Assembly (NCBI RefSeq): GCF_900119315.1
Contig: NZ_LT827010.1
Span: 7,806,001-7,870,000 of the forward strand
From: Actinoplanes sp. SE50/110
Lineage (GTDB): Bacteria > Actinomycetota > Actinomycetes > Mycobacteriales > Micromonosporaceae
Reading direction: 5' to 3'
Length of the DNA: 64,000 nucleotides
Shown here: positions 23,463-31,631 of the stretch, in pieces
Position numbering within the stretch: the stretch's first letter is position 1
Layout of the letters: the number at the start of each line of letters is the position of its first letter
Made by a program: the position numbers and the translations under genes
The notes under the pieces: model-generated
What the model was told of the DNA's origin: nothing
Seen by the model: only the letters and a program-made list of their open reading frames with translations
Databases searched by the model: none

Positions 23463-25522
23463 TCGAGAACCCGAACGAGGTAGTGACCAAGGCGCTGCTG
23501 CGTTCCGTCCGGGTACCCGGGCTGGACAAGCCGGCCGCGCTGATCACCCTGGACAACGGCTTCGACCACAAGAAGCCGAACAGCTTCGGCCCGGCCGGGC
23601 TCCAGTCGCTGGACGAGGCGATCACCGGGGCTCTCGCGGCGGACCCGGCGTTCATCGCGGTCACCGGCAAGCCCTACATCTTCTGCGTCGGCGCGGACAT
23701 CACCGGCATGCCGCTGCTCTCCTCCCGGGAGCAGGCCGTCGAGCTGGGCGAGCTGGGGCACCGGGTGTTCGCCCGGCTCCGGAACAGCACCATCCCGACC
23801 TTCGCGTTCGTCAACGGCGCGGCGCTCGGCGGCGGCCTCGAGGTGGCGCTGCACTGCCACTACCGCACCGTCTCCTCCGGCGCGACCGCGCTCGGCCTGC
23901 CCGAGGTCGCGATCGGCCTGATCCCCGGCTGGGGCGGCTCGCAGCTGCTCCCGAACCTGATCGGCATCGCCGGCGCGGCGCAGGTCATCCTGCAGAACCC
24001 GCTGACCCAGAAGGTGCTGCGCCCGAAGCAGGCCAGGGAGCTGGGCGTCGCCGACGCGCTGTTCGAGGCCGCCGACTTCCTCGAGGACTCGCTGGCCTGG
24101 GCGGCCGGCGTGGTCAAGGGCGAGGTCACGGTCGAGCGCCCGGAGATCGACCGGGACATGTGGGACGGCGTGCTGTGGTTCGCCAAGAACCAGCTCGACG
24201 AGAAGCTGCACGGCGCGGTCCCGTCCGCCAACAAGGCTCTGGAGCTGCTGGCTCTGGCCAAGGAGGCGACGTTCGAGGACGGCACCGCGGCCGAGACCGA
24301 GGCGCTCGCCGACCTGATCATGGGTGACGAGGCCCGCGCCAGCCTGTACGCGTTCGACCTGGTCCAGCGGCGCGCCAAGCGCCCGGTCGGGGTGCCGGAC
24401 AAGTCCCTGGCGCGCAAGGTCACCAAGGTCGGCATCGTCGGCGCCGGTCTGATGGCCTCCCAGCTCGCCCTGCTGTTCCTGCGCCGCCTGCAGGTCCCGG
24501 TCGTGCTCACCGACCTGGACCAGGAGCGGGTCGACAAGGGCGTGGCGTACGTCACCGGCGAGATCGACAAGCTGGTCGGCAAGCGCCGCCTGGACGAGGG
24601 CACCGCGGCCAAGCTGCGCGGCCTGATCAGCGGCTCGGTCGACAAGTCGGTGTTCGCCGACGCCGACTTCGTGATCGAGGCGGTCTTCGAGAACCTCGAC
24701 CTGAAGAAGAAGATCTGGGCCGAGTTCGAGACCATCGTCAAGCCGGAGGCGATCCTCGCCACCAACACCAGCTCGCTGTCGATCACCGAGATGGCGGCCG
24801 GCCTGCAGCACCCGGAGCGGGTCGTCGGCTTCCACTTCTTCAACCCGGTCGCGGTCCTGCCGCTCCTGGAGATCATCCGCGGCGAGCAGACCGACGACGC
24901 GACGCTGGCCACCGCGTTCGCCGTGGGCCGCGAGCTGAAGAAGTCCTCGGTGCTGGTCAAGGACGCCCCGGCGTTCGTGGTCAACCGGGTGCTCACCCGG
25001 TTCACCAGCGAGGTCTTCAAGGCGGTCGACGCCGGCACCCCGCTCGAGGTGGTGAACGAGGCGTTCGACCCGATGGGCCTGCCGATGCGCCCGATCGCGC
25101 TGCTCCAGCTGGTCGGCCCGGCCGTGGCGTACCACGTCGGCGAGACCCTGCACCGCGCCTTCCCGGAGCGGTACGTGGACAGCCCCAACCTGAAGCGGAT
25201 CGTCGACGCCGGCCTGCCGCTGCTGGTCGACGACGAGATCAACGCCGACGTGGTGAAGCTGCTCGAGGTCGGCGACACCGTGCTCACCGGCGACGAGGTG
25301 CGGGCCAAGGCCCTCGCCGCGCTGGCCGAGGAGATCCGGATCATGCTGGACGAGGGTGTCGTCGCCGAGGCGCAGGACATCGACCTGTGCATGATCCTGG
25401 GCGCCGGTTACCCGTTCCACCTCGGCGGAATCACGCCGTACCTGGACCGGAGCGGTATCGCGGAGCAGATCACCGGTCAGCGTTTCCTGCCGAACGGGCT
25501 GGCGGACGTTCGCCGGTCCTGA
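23459..25522 (+). CDS. fadB: Enoyl-CoA hydratase / 3-hydroxyacyl-CoA dehydrogenase fusion
   Basis: A 687-residue bifunctional beta-oxidation subunit. The N-terminal crotonase domain has CVGADITGMPL and FVNGAALGGGLEVALHCHYR (oxyanion) and the catalytic Glu in LGLPEVAIGLIPGWGG. The C-terminal dehydrogenase starts with the NAD motif VGIVGAGLMASQLALLF and has NTSSLSITEMA, HPERVVGFHFFNPV and KDAPAFVVNRVL. The NAD loop reads GAGLMA rather than the usual GAGxMG. The GTG start lies inside the fadA stop. An intrinsic terminator follows. Confidence 0.95.
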   Translation: MIENPNEVVTKALLRSVRVPGLDKPAALITLDNGFDHKKPNSFGPAGLQSLDEAITGALAADPAFIAVTGKPYIFCVGADITGMPLLSSREQAVELGELGHRVFARLRNSTIPTFAFVNGAALGGGLEVALHCHYRTVSSGATALGLPEVAIGLIPGWGGSQLLPNLIGIAGAAQVILQNPLTQKVLRPKQARELGVADALFEAADFLEDSLAWAAGVVKGEVTVERPEIDRDMWDGVLWFAKNQLDEKLHGAVPSANKALELLALAKEATFEDGTAAETEALADLIMGDEARASLYAFDLVQRRAKRPVGVPDKSLARKVTKVGIVGAGLMASQLALLFLRRLQVPVVLTDLDQERVDKGVAYVTGEIDKLVGKRRLDEGTAAKLRGLISGSVDKSVFADADFVIEAVFENLDLKKKIWAEFETIVKPEAILATNTSSLSITEMAAGLQHPERVVGFHFFNPVAVLPLLEIIRGEQTDDATLATAFAVGRELKKSSVLVKDAPAFVVNRVLTRFTSEVFKAVDAGTPLEVVNEAFDPMGLPMRPIALLQLVGPAVAYHVGETLHRAFPERYVDSPNLKRIVDAGLPLLVDDEINADVVKLLEVGDTVLTGDEVRAKALAALAEEIRIMLDEGVVAEAQDIDLCMILGAGYPFHLGGITPYLDRSGIAEQITGQRFLPNGLADVRRS

Positions 25523-25532
25523 CCGATTTCCG

Positions 25533-25563
25533 ACGCCCCCGCCCGTAACCCGGGCGGGGGCGT
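25533..25563 (+). terminator. Intrinsic terminator of the fadAB operon
   Basis: ACGCCCCCGCCCG (25533-25545) and CGGGCGGGGGCGT (25551-25563) form a perfect 13-bp stem with a 5-base TAACC loop, followed by TATTTTG. It lies 10 bases past the fadB stop. The tail TATTTT is unusual in this GC-rich setting. Confidence 0.88.
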
Positions 25564-25621
25564 TATTTTGTCACACCGGGCCGATAGGCTGCGGCGCGTT
25601 CCCTCAACTTGGAGTTAGTCG

Positions 25622-26530
25622 ATGTCGCAGGACCCCTACCCGGGCCAGCCGTTCCCCGGCGTGCCCAACCCGAACGTGCCGCCCCAGGAGGGGTTGCCGC
25701 CGACCCAGCCGTTCCCGGGCGCCTACCCGCAGCCCCAGCAGCCGGCCTACGGCCAGCAGCCGCCGCCCTATGGGCAGCAGCAGCCGGCTTACGGCCAGCA
25801 GCCGCCCGCCTACGGTCAGCAGCAGCCGGCCTACGGTCAGCCCGCCTACGGCCAGCCGCAGCCCAGCTTCCCGCCGATCCCGCCCGCGCCGAAGAAGTCG
25901 AAGGCGCTGCCGATCACGCTGATCTCGATCGCCATCGTGCTGGTGCTCTGCGTCGGCGGCGTGGTCGCGATCAACCTGCTCGCCAAGGACGACAAGTCCA
26001 AGGGCACCGCCACGGCCACCAGCACCTCGTCCACCAAGGCCACCGAGGGCGGCGCGGCCAAGCCGGCCGCCGACATCACCGTCGTCGAGCCGAAGACACT
26101 GGGCGGCCGGCCGAAACTCACCACCGCCGAGTTCGCCACCATCACCAAGACCATGCAGGAGGGTCTGAAGGACGGCTACCCGGGCGCCACCAAGTCGCTC
26201 GGCGCGTTCTACGGCACCCCGGTGAAGAAGAACATGGTGATGACGATCGCGGTGGCCGCGCCGATCTCCGACCCGGAGCTCGAGCTCGACCGCAACTTCA
26301 CCAGCATGAGCACGACCGGCTTCTCGGCCGAGCACATCACCGCGGTGGACACCGGCTCGTTCGGTGGCTCGGCCAAGTGCGGCGACGGCAAGGTCTCCTC
26401 GGTCCCGGTCGCCGTCTGCGCCTGGTCCGACTCGGGCAGCGTCGGCATGCTCGTGTGGTACTACACGTCCAAGAGCGCCGCGGAGAAGCAGTTCCCCGCG
26501 ATCCGCGCCGAAATCGAGAAGGTCGGCTAG
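25622..26530 (+). CDS. Membrane protein with Pro/Gln/Tyr-rich cytoplasmic repeats
   Basis: 302 residues. Residues 1-85 are low-complexity with repeated YGQQ/PAYGQ units. One membrane helix follows (LPITLISIAIVLVLCVGGVVAINLL, about 95-118). The extracellular part has a Thr/Ser-rich linker and a folded domain around KTLGGRPKLT, NMVMTIAVAAP and CAWSDSGSVGMLVWYY, with two Cys (AKCGDG and AVCAW) that may pair. I do not recognise the folded domain. It is a common actinobacterial architecture, probably sensing or envelope related. The stop overlaps the convergent kinase gene by 4 bp. Confidence 0.82.
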   Translation: MSQDPYPGQPFPGVPNPNVPPQEGLPPTQPFPGAYPQPQQPAYGQQPPPYGQQQPAYGQQPPAYGQQQPAYGQPAYGQPQPSFPPIPPAPKKSKALPITLISIAIVLVLCVGGVVAINLLAKDDKSKGTATATSTSSTKATEGGAAKPAADITVVEPKTLGGRPKLTTAEFATITKTMQEGLKDGYPGATKSLGAFYGTPVKKNMVMTIAVAAPISDPELELDRNFTSMSTTGFSAEHITAVDTGSFGGSAKCGDGKVSSVPVAVCAWSDSGSVGMLVWYYTSKSAAEKQFPAIRAEIEKVG

Positions 26531-27759
26531 CTCCGGCCCCTCGGCACGCTGGCGGTCGCCGCCACCACCGGAGTGGTGTCGGCGGCCGGCAGCGAGACGG
26601 TGACCTCCAGGCCACCGTCGGCCAGCGCGATCGCCGACACCGTGCCGCCGTGCGCGTCGCAGACGGCCCGCACGATCGACAGGCCCAGGCCGGAGCCCCG
26701 CGACCCGGTCCGCTCCCAGCCGCCCCGGCGGAAGGGCTCGAACAGCCCGGGCACCTCGGCCTGCTCCACCTCGTGCCCGGTGTTGCCGACGATCAGCCGC
26801 GCCTGCCCGTCCACCGAGACGGTGCGCAGCCACAGCCGGCCGAGCAGGTGGTTGTACCGGATGGCGTTCTCGATCAGGTTGCCGGCCAGCCGGTCCAGCA
26901 GACTCGGGTCGCCCACCACCGGGGCCGCGGCCAGGTCCGTGGTGACCTCCAGCCGCATCCGCTCGGCCTCCTCCTTCACCGCCGACAACGCGTTGTACAC
27001 GCTGGTGGCCAGGTCGGCCGGCACCTTGCGGACCAGTCGCCGGCCGGACTGCGCCTCCGAACGGGCCAGCACCAGCAGCGCGTCGACCAGCCCGTTCGCC
27101 CGGCTGGAGGCGTCCCGGACGACCCGGGCCATCCGGCGGTACTCGGCCAGGTCGGCGTCCGGGTCGCTGAGCGTCACGTCGATCTCGGTGCGCATCACCG
27201 CGAGCGGGGTGCGCAACTCGTGCGAGGCGTTAGCGACGAACCTCTTCTGCGACTCGAACGCGCCGGCCAGGCGGTCCAGCATCGCGTCGAAGGTGCGGGC
27301 CAGCTCGGCCACCTCGTCGTCCGCCCCGGCATACCGGATCCGCTGGTCCAGCGTCTCCTCACCGAGCCGCTGCGCGGTCTGGGTGACCTGGTGCAGTGGC
27401 CGCAGCGCCCGGCGGGTCACCAGATAGCCGCCGGCGATCCCGATGATGCTGATCGCCACCAGCGCGCTCAGCCCCTTGACCAGCAACTGGTCGGAGGCCT
27501 CGTCGATGGTCTCGGTCTGCCAGGACCGGGCCTCCCGGGTGGTGCCGTCGTTCAGCGTCACACTCGACCCGACCCGCAGCCTGTCGGCCGGGTGCAGCGG
27601 CTCGTCGACCAGCAACCAGGCCAGCACCACCAGCACCGCGCCGGCGGCCACCAGCAGGATCCCGTTCAGCAGGGTGAGCCGCAGCCGCAGGGTGGGCCGG
27701 GCCAGCCGGCGCAGGAAGCTCTCCCGGTGCTGGACCGGCTGCCCCTGATAGACGGTCAT
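26527..27759 (-). CDS. Two-component sensor histidine kinase
   Basis: 410 residues. Two membrane helices (about 28-52 and 95-114) flank a short extracellular loop of about 40 residues. A HAMP domain follows (RRALRPLHQVTQTAQRLGEETLDQRI), then the H-box ASHELRTPLAVMRTE with phospho-His at about 180. The ATPase has the N-box NLIENAIRYN and G-box GSRGSGLGLSIVRAV. It overlaps the response regulator stop/start by 4 bases, so the pair is one operon. The stimulus is unknown; the small sensor loop suggests envelope sensing. Confidence 0.94.
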   Translation of the reverse strand: MTVYQGQPVQHRESFLRRLARPTLRLRLTLLNGILLVAAGAVLVVLAWLLVDEPLHPADRLRVGSSVTLNDGTTREARSWQTETIDEASDQLLVKGLSALVAISIIGIAGGYLVTRRALRPLHQVTQTAQRLGEETLDQRIRYAGADDEVAELARTFDAMLDRLAGAFESQKRFVANASHELRTPLAVMRTEIDVTLSDPDADLAEYRRMARVVRDASSRANGLVDALLVLARSEAQSGRRLVRKVPADLATSVYNALSAVKEEAERMRLEVTTDLAAAPVVGDPSLLDRLAGNLIENAIRYNHLLGRLWLRTVSVDGQARLIVGNTGHEVEQAEVPGLFEPFRRGGWERTGSRGSGLGLSIVRAVCDAHGGTVSAIALADGGLEVTVSLPAADTTPVVAATASVPRGRS

Positions 27760-28418
27760 GTGGTCACGACCCGGTAGCCGGCCCCGACCACCGTGTCGAT
27801 CAGCGGCGGATCGCCCAGCTTCTTGCGCAGGGTCATCACGGTCACCCGGACCGTGGTGGTGAACGGGTCGGTGTTCGCGTCCCAGACCCGCTCCAGCAGT
27901 TCCTCGCTGGAGACCACCGCGCCGCTCGCCTTGAGCAGCACCTCCAGCACCCCGAACTCCTTGTTGGTCAGATCCACCGGGGTCTCGCCCCGGGTGACCG
28001 CCCGGCGGCCCGGATCGAGCACCAGGTTGCCGACCGTGAAGACCGGCGGGGCGGGCGGGGTGGCCCGGCGGCCCAGCGCCTGCACCCGGGCCACCAGTTC
28101 GTCGAAGGCGAACGGTTTCGGCAGGTAGTCGTCGGCGCCCAGTTGCAGGCCCTCGACCCGGTCGGCGACCGAGGCGCTGGCGGTCAGCATCAGCACCCGG
28201 GTCAGCGCACCCGAGTCGACCAGGGCCGCGCAGATCTCGTCACCGGACATGCCGGGCAGGTCCCGGTCCAGCACCACCACGTCGTACCGGGTGACGTAGG
28301 CCATCTCGTGGCCCTGTGCGCCGTCATACGCGACGTCGACGGCCATCCCGTGCCGCCGCAGCCCGCGGGCGATCGCGTCGGCCATCGTCCGCTCGTCCTC
28401 CACCACCAGCACGCGCAC
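27756..28418 (-). CDS. OmpR-family response regulator
   Basis: 220 residues. The receiver domain has the acidic pocket VVEDER and phospho-acceptor Asp51 in VVLDRDLPGMSG, with TA(S) and Lys in YLPKPFAFDEL. The winged-helix DNA-binding domain follows (LTNKEFGVLEVLLKA, VRVTVMTLRKKLGDPPLIDTVVGAGYRV). It is first in the operon with the kinase at 26527-27759. ATG at 28418. Just upstream the GC-poor island begins. Confidence 0.95.
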   Translation of the reverse strand: MRVLVVEDERTMADAIARGLRRHGMAVDVAYDGAQGHEMAYVTRYDVVVLDRDLPGMSGDEICAALVDSGALTRVLMLTASASVADRVEGLQLGADDYLPKPFAFDELVARVQALGRRATPPAPPVFTVGNLVLDPGRRAVTRGETPVDLTNKEFGVLEVLLKASGAVVSSEELLERVWDANTDPFTTTVRVTVMTLRKKLGDPPLIDTVVGAGYRVVTT

Positions 28419-28460
28419 CGCAGTTCCTCCATCAGACGAGGGCGTACGTGCAGGCTACAA

Positions 28461-28558
28461 GGGCGTGTCTCGAAAGCAGGTGATAGCCACTTGCAAATGA
28501 TCTTGAGAGTTAGGACTCTCTGGCAGCGCGCCGCGAGTTGGTCGTAGCGGGTCGCGCT
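28461..28558 (-). pseudogene. Remnant of an IS5-type transposase C-terminus and element end
   Basis: On the minus strand a short frame reads SATRYDQLAARCQRVLTL followed by KIICKWL. This closely resembles the C-terminal tail of IS5-family transposases ('TRYDKLA..Y...V....I..WL'). It continues without a stop into SPAFETRP, encoded by GGGCGTGTCTCGAAAGC (28461-28477), which looks like a terminal inverted repeat of such elements. Nothing resembling the catalytic DDE region is left. It marks the left edge of the GC-poor island. Confidence 0.55.
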
Positions 28559-28835
28559 TGCCGGGTGGCTCCCTCTCCTTCCGAAGCCGCTAACCATCGG
28601 GCATCGGCCGTACGGACACTTTCGAGCATCTGACCACCCCGAATAACGGCGCGGAAAAGAGCCTTCCTCAAGCGGCACCAAACCGACGGATTACATGGTC
28701 AACACTTAAAAACGAAGACACTGGCTATGCACCCATCCGAATGAAAATCAAGGGACTTTCCACACTATGCCCGCTTTGCCTCTTCTTGCGCCTGCCGGTC
28801 GTCAATACGCCAAGTAGTTGATTGATCCCATAACG

Positions 28836-28847
28836 CTATCGCGATAG
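28836..28847. promoter_or_regulatory. 12-bp palindrome in the leader of the orphan membrane protein
   Basis: CTATCGCGATAG is a perfect palindrome 33 bp upstream of the GTG at 28880. A TTGATT at 28818-28823 could be a -35 with the -10 inside or just after the palindrome, so it is placed like an operator. The rest of the 461-bp gap shows only the transposase remnant. Confidence 0.4.
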
Positions 28848-28879
28848 GAATATTCGACCGGCCGGAGGGAGCGCACGCG

Positions 28880-30589
28880 GTGAATCTCGACACCAAGCCC
28901 AAGAGGATCGCTTATGCGCTTCTTGTAATCGCCGCCCTGGTGCTCGGATGGATGGCGATCTTCGACGGGCCGTTAGAGGAAATGCCGGGTCCGGCGCAAG
29001 CAACCTTGCGTTTCTTCTTCGGCATCGTCGCCGCCCTGCTTGCTGCCGCGCTGATATTCGTGGCCTGGCCGCAAAGACTGGGCGGCGGCCCCGGCAGGCC
29101 CAAGCCGGACAACCCAGGCGACAATGCGCTCGATGACGAAATCCAACGCAGCATTGCCGCCGTGGCAGCCAAATACAAGGACAATCAAGCCAAGGTACTT
29201 TTCAGTAAATTGCTGCTCGACAATAGACTTCTTGTCAGAGCCTACGACGAGATTCAACTACTAGATCAAAGTCTAGCATGTCAGACGTCTATAGATTACG
29301 CCCTGGACCGCACCTTTACGCCCTCTACGCAGGGATCATCGCTGATACCCGTTCCCGTGATCGAAGCTCGCAAGGGCACACTTCTGGATTCCTTCGAAGT
29401 TGTTTCAGCGGACGACGCTGTCGTTCCCACTCTGCCGCAAAGCGAGACTCGGGGCCTGCTAGCGCATGCAATAATAGCCTGCTACAGCAAAGCTTATAAC
29501 GTGTCCTTGGACGAGCTACTCGACCGCTCCAAAAGGCCTCTCGCTCTAAATGCGCTTCTGAGAATGGTTTATAGGCGCGGGCGCGCATCGGACCAGGCGT
29601 CTGAGCAGGAGTTTCGCGGCATCGTGAGCGGGGTCATCCTGACGAGTACGCCTGCGGCGAGGCGATTCGGCAGTCGACTGGAGCAGCTGTGCACGTATTA
29701 TTCCCGACATTACTTGGTAGCTGTGGACGTGCCCGTTGACGCCCCCACCAATAGGGTTCATCTCCAGTATCGCCAGACATTGCCCATTTATGGCTTGGTG
29801 GCAAATTTCAGGGAACGGGTGCGGGTGCGGTGCGGCCTTCTTCCGTACAAATTCAAAATTCCCATGCCATTGATCTACCGCGCAGCTTCGTACCACTTCT
29901 CCATGAGAGGCACTTCCGGGCAATATGTCGCCAATCACGAAGTGGTGCATACCGCGAAGCAAGAGTTCCTCCGAGCGGAAGACATGGAGGGCCGCTATGC
30001 TGCCTGCTATCTCCGGCTTCGATATCGAACCGGCCTCCCTTACGCTCGATTGTATTCTCGCGGATTCGCCCGCATCGACGCGAAATCCCAGGACCCACTA
30101 GCCTCGATCGTTGAATTCGCCGAGGTCCCTCCAGGCGCCCTTGGAGGCGTGGCTCGTGTTGCCATGGTGACTACAGCACTCGTGGCAGTTTTTGCATTCT
30201 TGCGACCCAGCGTTACCGAGGTCTCGTCCGATGCGGCAGCTCTCCTTCTCGCGGCACCCGCCGCGATGGCCGCCTGGGTGGGATACAGTATGGAGCGCGT
30301 CCGTCAATCTTCATTAGCAACATATGTCGGATTGGCCATTACCCAATTCGTTTCGGTTGCGAGTGCGATGCTCTATATCCTAGAACGTCGCCAGCAGGCG
30401 TGGGCAGAAGCTCATCTGACACTTCATGATCAGGGGGTAGTCGGGATCTGGACTCTTCCTGATGTGGACGCTGGCTGGCTATTGTTAGGGTTGGTGGGAG
30501 GCGTCACGGCTGTCAGCTTGATCGTCCTACGCACAGTCAGGACGCGAGTCTATCTCCGTGAAGTCGCTCATTGGAATGACATCGCTTAG
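28880..30589 (+). CDS. Orphan six-helix membrane protein of unknown function in GC-poor island
   Basis: 569 residues with no family I recognise. Two helices at about 11-28 and 44-62 are followed by a large soluble domain (about 85-425). It contains DDEIQRSIAAVAAKYKD, a Cys-containing helix LLAHAIIACYSKAYN, a basic strand-rich part (RVRVRCGLLPYKFKIPMPLIYRAASYHFSMRG), then EVVHTAKQEFLRAEDMEGRY. Four C-terminal helices occupy about 430-560. GTG 28880 has GGAGGG about 11 bases upstream. Base composition is clearly lower in GC than its neighbours, and it uses at least three TTA leucine codons (residue 32 and two in the C-terminal helices), rare in actinomycetes. It looks acquired. Function cannot be assigned. 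Confidence 0.75.
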   Translation: MNLDTKPKRIAYALLVIAALVLGWMAIFDGPLEEMPGPAQATLRFFFGIVAALLAAALIFVAWPQRLGGGPGRPKPDNPGDNALDDEIQRSIAAVAAKYKDNQAKVLFSKLLLDNRLLVRAYDEIQLLDQSLACQTSIDYALDRTFTPSTQGSSLIPVPVIEARKGTLLDSFEVVSADDAVVPTLPQSETRGLLAHAIIACYSKAYNVSLDELLDRSKRPLALNALLRMVYRRGRASDQASEQEFRGIVSGVILTSTPAARRFGSRLEQLCTYYSRHYLVAVDVPVDAPTNRVHLQYRQTLPIYGLVANFRERVRVRCGLLPYKFKIPMPLIYRAASYHFSMRGTSGQYVANHEVVHTAKQEFLRAEDMEGRYAACYLRLRYRTGLPYARLYSRGFARIDAKSQDPLASIVEFAEVPPGALGGVARVAMVTTALVAVFAFLRPSVTEVSSDAAALLLAAPAAMAAWVGYSMERVRQSSLATYVGLAITQFVSVASAMLYILERRQQAWAEAHLTLHDQGVVGIWTLPDVDAGWLLLGLVGGVTAVSLIVLRTVRTRVYLREVAHWNDIA

Positions 30590-30639
30590 AACGCGTTGCT
30601 GATCCGAAGATCCTCCGTTGCCCGAAGGGTAAGCATGCC

Positions 30640-30930
30640 GTGAATGCAATCCGTGATCTCCTCGCCAACCGCCAGAAGCGACAGGCACCGAAGATCCCGG
30701 CGCAGCGAGGAAGACCAGACAGGATCCCGGAGAGCGCTGTGCAACGAGAGTTCGATACACCAGGACCGCTTGAGCCGGGAATGGTTTTTGCTTTTCGCTC
30801 GGAGGCTGACCCCAGAGAAGCTTCAGCGGTAAGGCCGACCATGGACGACAGTGAACGCGAGGAGTTCTACAGAGCTCTTCAGGAAGAATCAGACGCCGCA
30901 GATCTCTGTTACACCGAGCAGTCTCTCTAA
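30640..30930 (+). CDS. Small hypothetical protein downstream of the orphan membrane protein
   Basis: 96 residues, GTG at 30640, 50 bp after the membrane protein. It is basic at the N-terminus (RDLLANRQKRQAPKIPAQRGR) and acidic at the C-terminus (MDDSEREEFYRALQEESDAAD). The middle FDTPGPLEPGMVFAFRSEADP looks like ordered coding sequence. No membrane helix and no known family. Codon composition resembles the membrane protein gene. A GAAGGG about 12 bases upstream is a weak ribosome-binding site. It could be a partner of the membrane protein; equally it could be a decayed gene. Confidence 0.5.
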   Translation: MNAIRDLLANRQKRQAPKIPAQRGRPDRIPESAVQREFDTPGPLEPGMVFAFRSEADPREASAVRPTMDDSEREEFYRALQEESDAADLCYTEQSL

Positions 30931-31631
30931 ACGTCTATTGATATCCTCTTGTGAGGAGAACGTGTCTCACACGACGCGTTGTCACGCCCAGAGCAACTAC
31001 CGGCGCGGCCAGCGTGGACGCCCTATTTCAAACGAACGTTCGAATGAGTGGCCGTCCGAGTGCACAACTGATGAGCGTTGACGACTCATCGCAATGAAGC
31101 AGTGCGGCTCCGTCGAACCTGGAACAGGCGACCATTCCGCTGTTGCTAGAAGAGCAGGGAGCCGGGCGCCCCGTTGCATTCGGACATCCCAGTGTCGCCG
31201 GCCGCAGCCGGTCAGGCGAATTATGAGCGCCGTTCTGGCCCGCTGGATGGAGCCCAACGTCCACGCCCTACCCGCGCGCCATGAACAATGTCGGTGGACA
31301 CGAAATCCGTCGCCGAAGACCGCGGTGATGAGGACGGCGCCGGCTGGCCGGCTTTCCTGGCTCACTCACCGGGCGAGGCCCGCCCGGTCGTCACCGCCCT
31401 GGTCGGCGACGACCCACAGGTAAGGTGTCTAGCCAGATACCAGCTGATCGCCCTGTCCGACCATGTGGTTCGTCCACCGAGACGATGACGATCAAGCAGG
31501 AAGAGCCTGCTGCGCCGCGTCTCAAGATGTCCCCACCAGCCGACCATCGAATTGGCTCCGAGACTGTCGAGGAGCGTCCGCGCACTTCGACCCCGCAAGC
31601 CAGGTCACGCCCGGAAGGGCGGCCGTGCGAC
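30931..31631. other. GC-poor to mixed gap, probably decayed sequence
   Basis: About 700 bp between the small hypothetical gene and the PQQ-like gene. Composition rises from the island value to the chromosomal value. It contains a perfect CGAACGTTCG palindrome at 31033-31042 and one short frame (31288-31488). It lacks the GAAC-N4-GTTC spacing of an actinobacterial SOS box. No tRNA, integrase or second element end was found. Confidence 0.5.
31288..31488 (+). CDS. Possible small protein or gene fragment
   Basis: 66 residues from ATG 31288: SVDTKSVAEDRGDEDGAGW, then AFLAHSPGEARPVVTALVGD and DPQVRCLARYQLIALSDHVV. The second half has the alternating pattern of a HEAT-like helix pair, so it may be a fragment of a larger protein. 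No convincing ribosome-binding site. Weak call. Confidence 0.25.
   Translation: MSVDTKSVAEDRGDEDGAGWPAFLAHSPGEARPVVTALVGDDPQVRCLARYQLIALSDHVVRPPRR

Noticed and set aside
28202..28681. 159-residue minus-strand gene overlapping the response regulator start
   Set aside because: Only the stretch at 28484-28558 resembles anything (transposase tail); the rest is out of frame with the regulator, so it is called a remnant.
31033..31042. CGAACGTTCG palindrome as an SOS box
   Set aside because: It lacks the four-base spacer between GAAC and GTTC of the actinobacterial LexA site.
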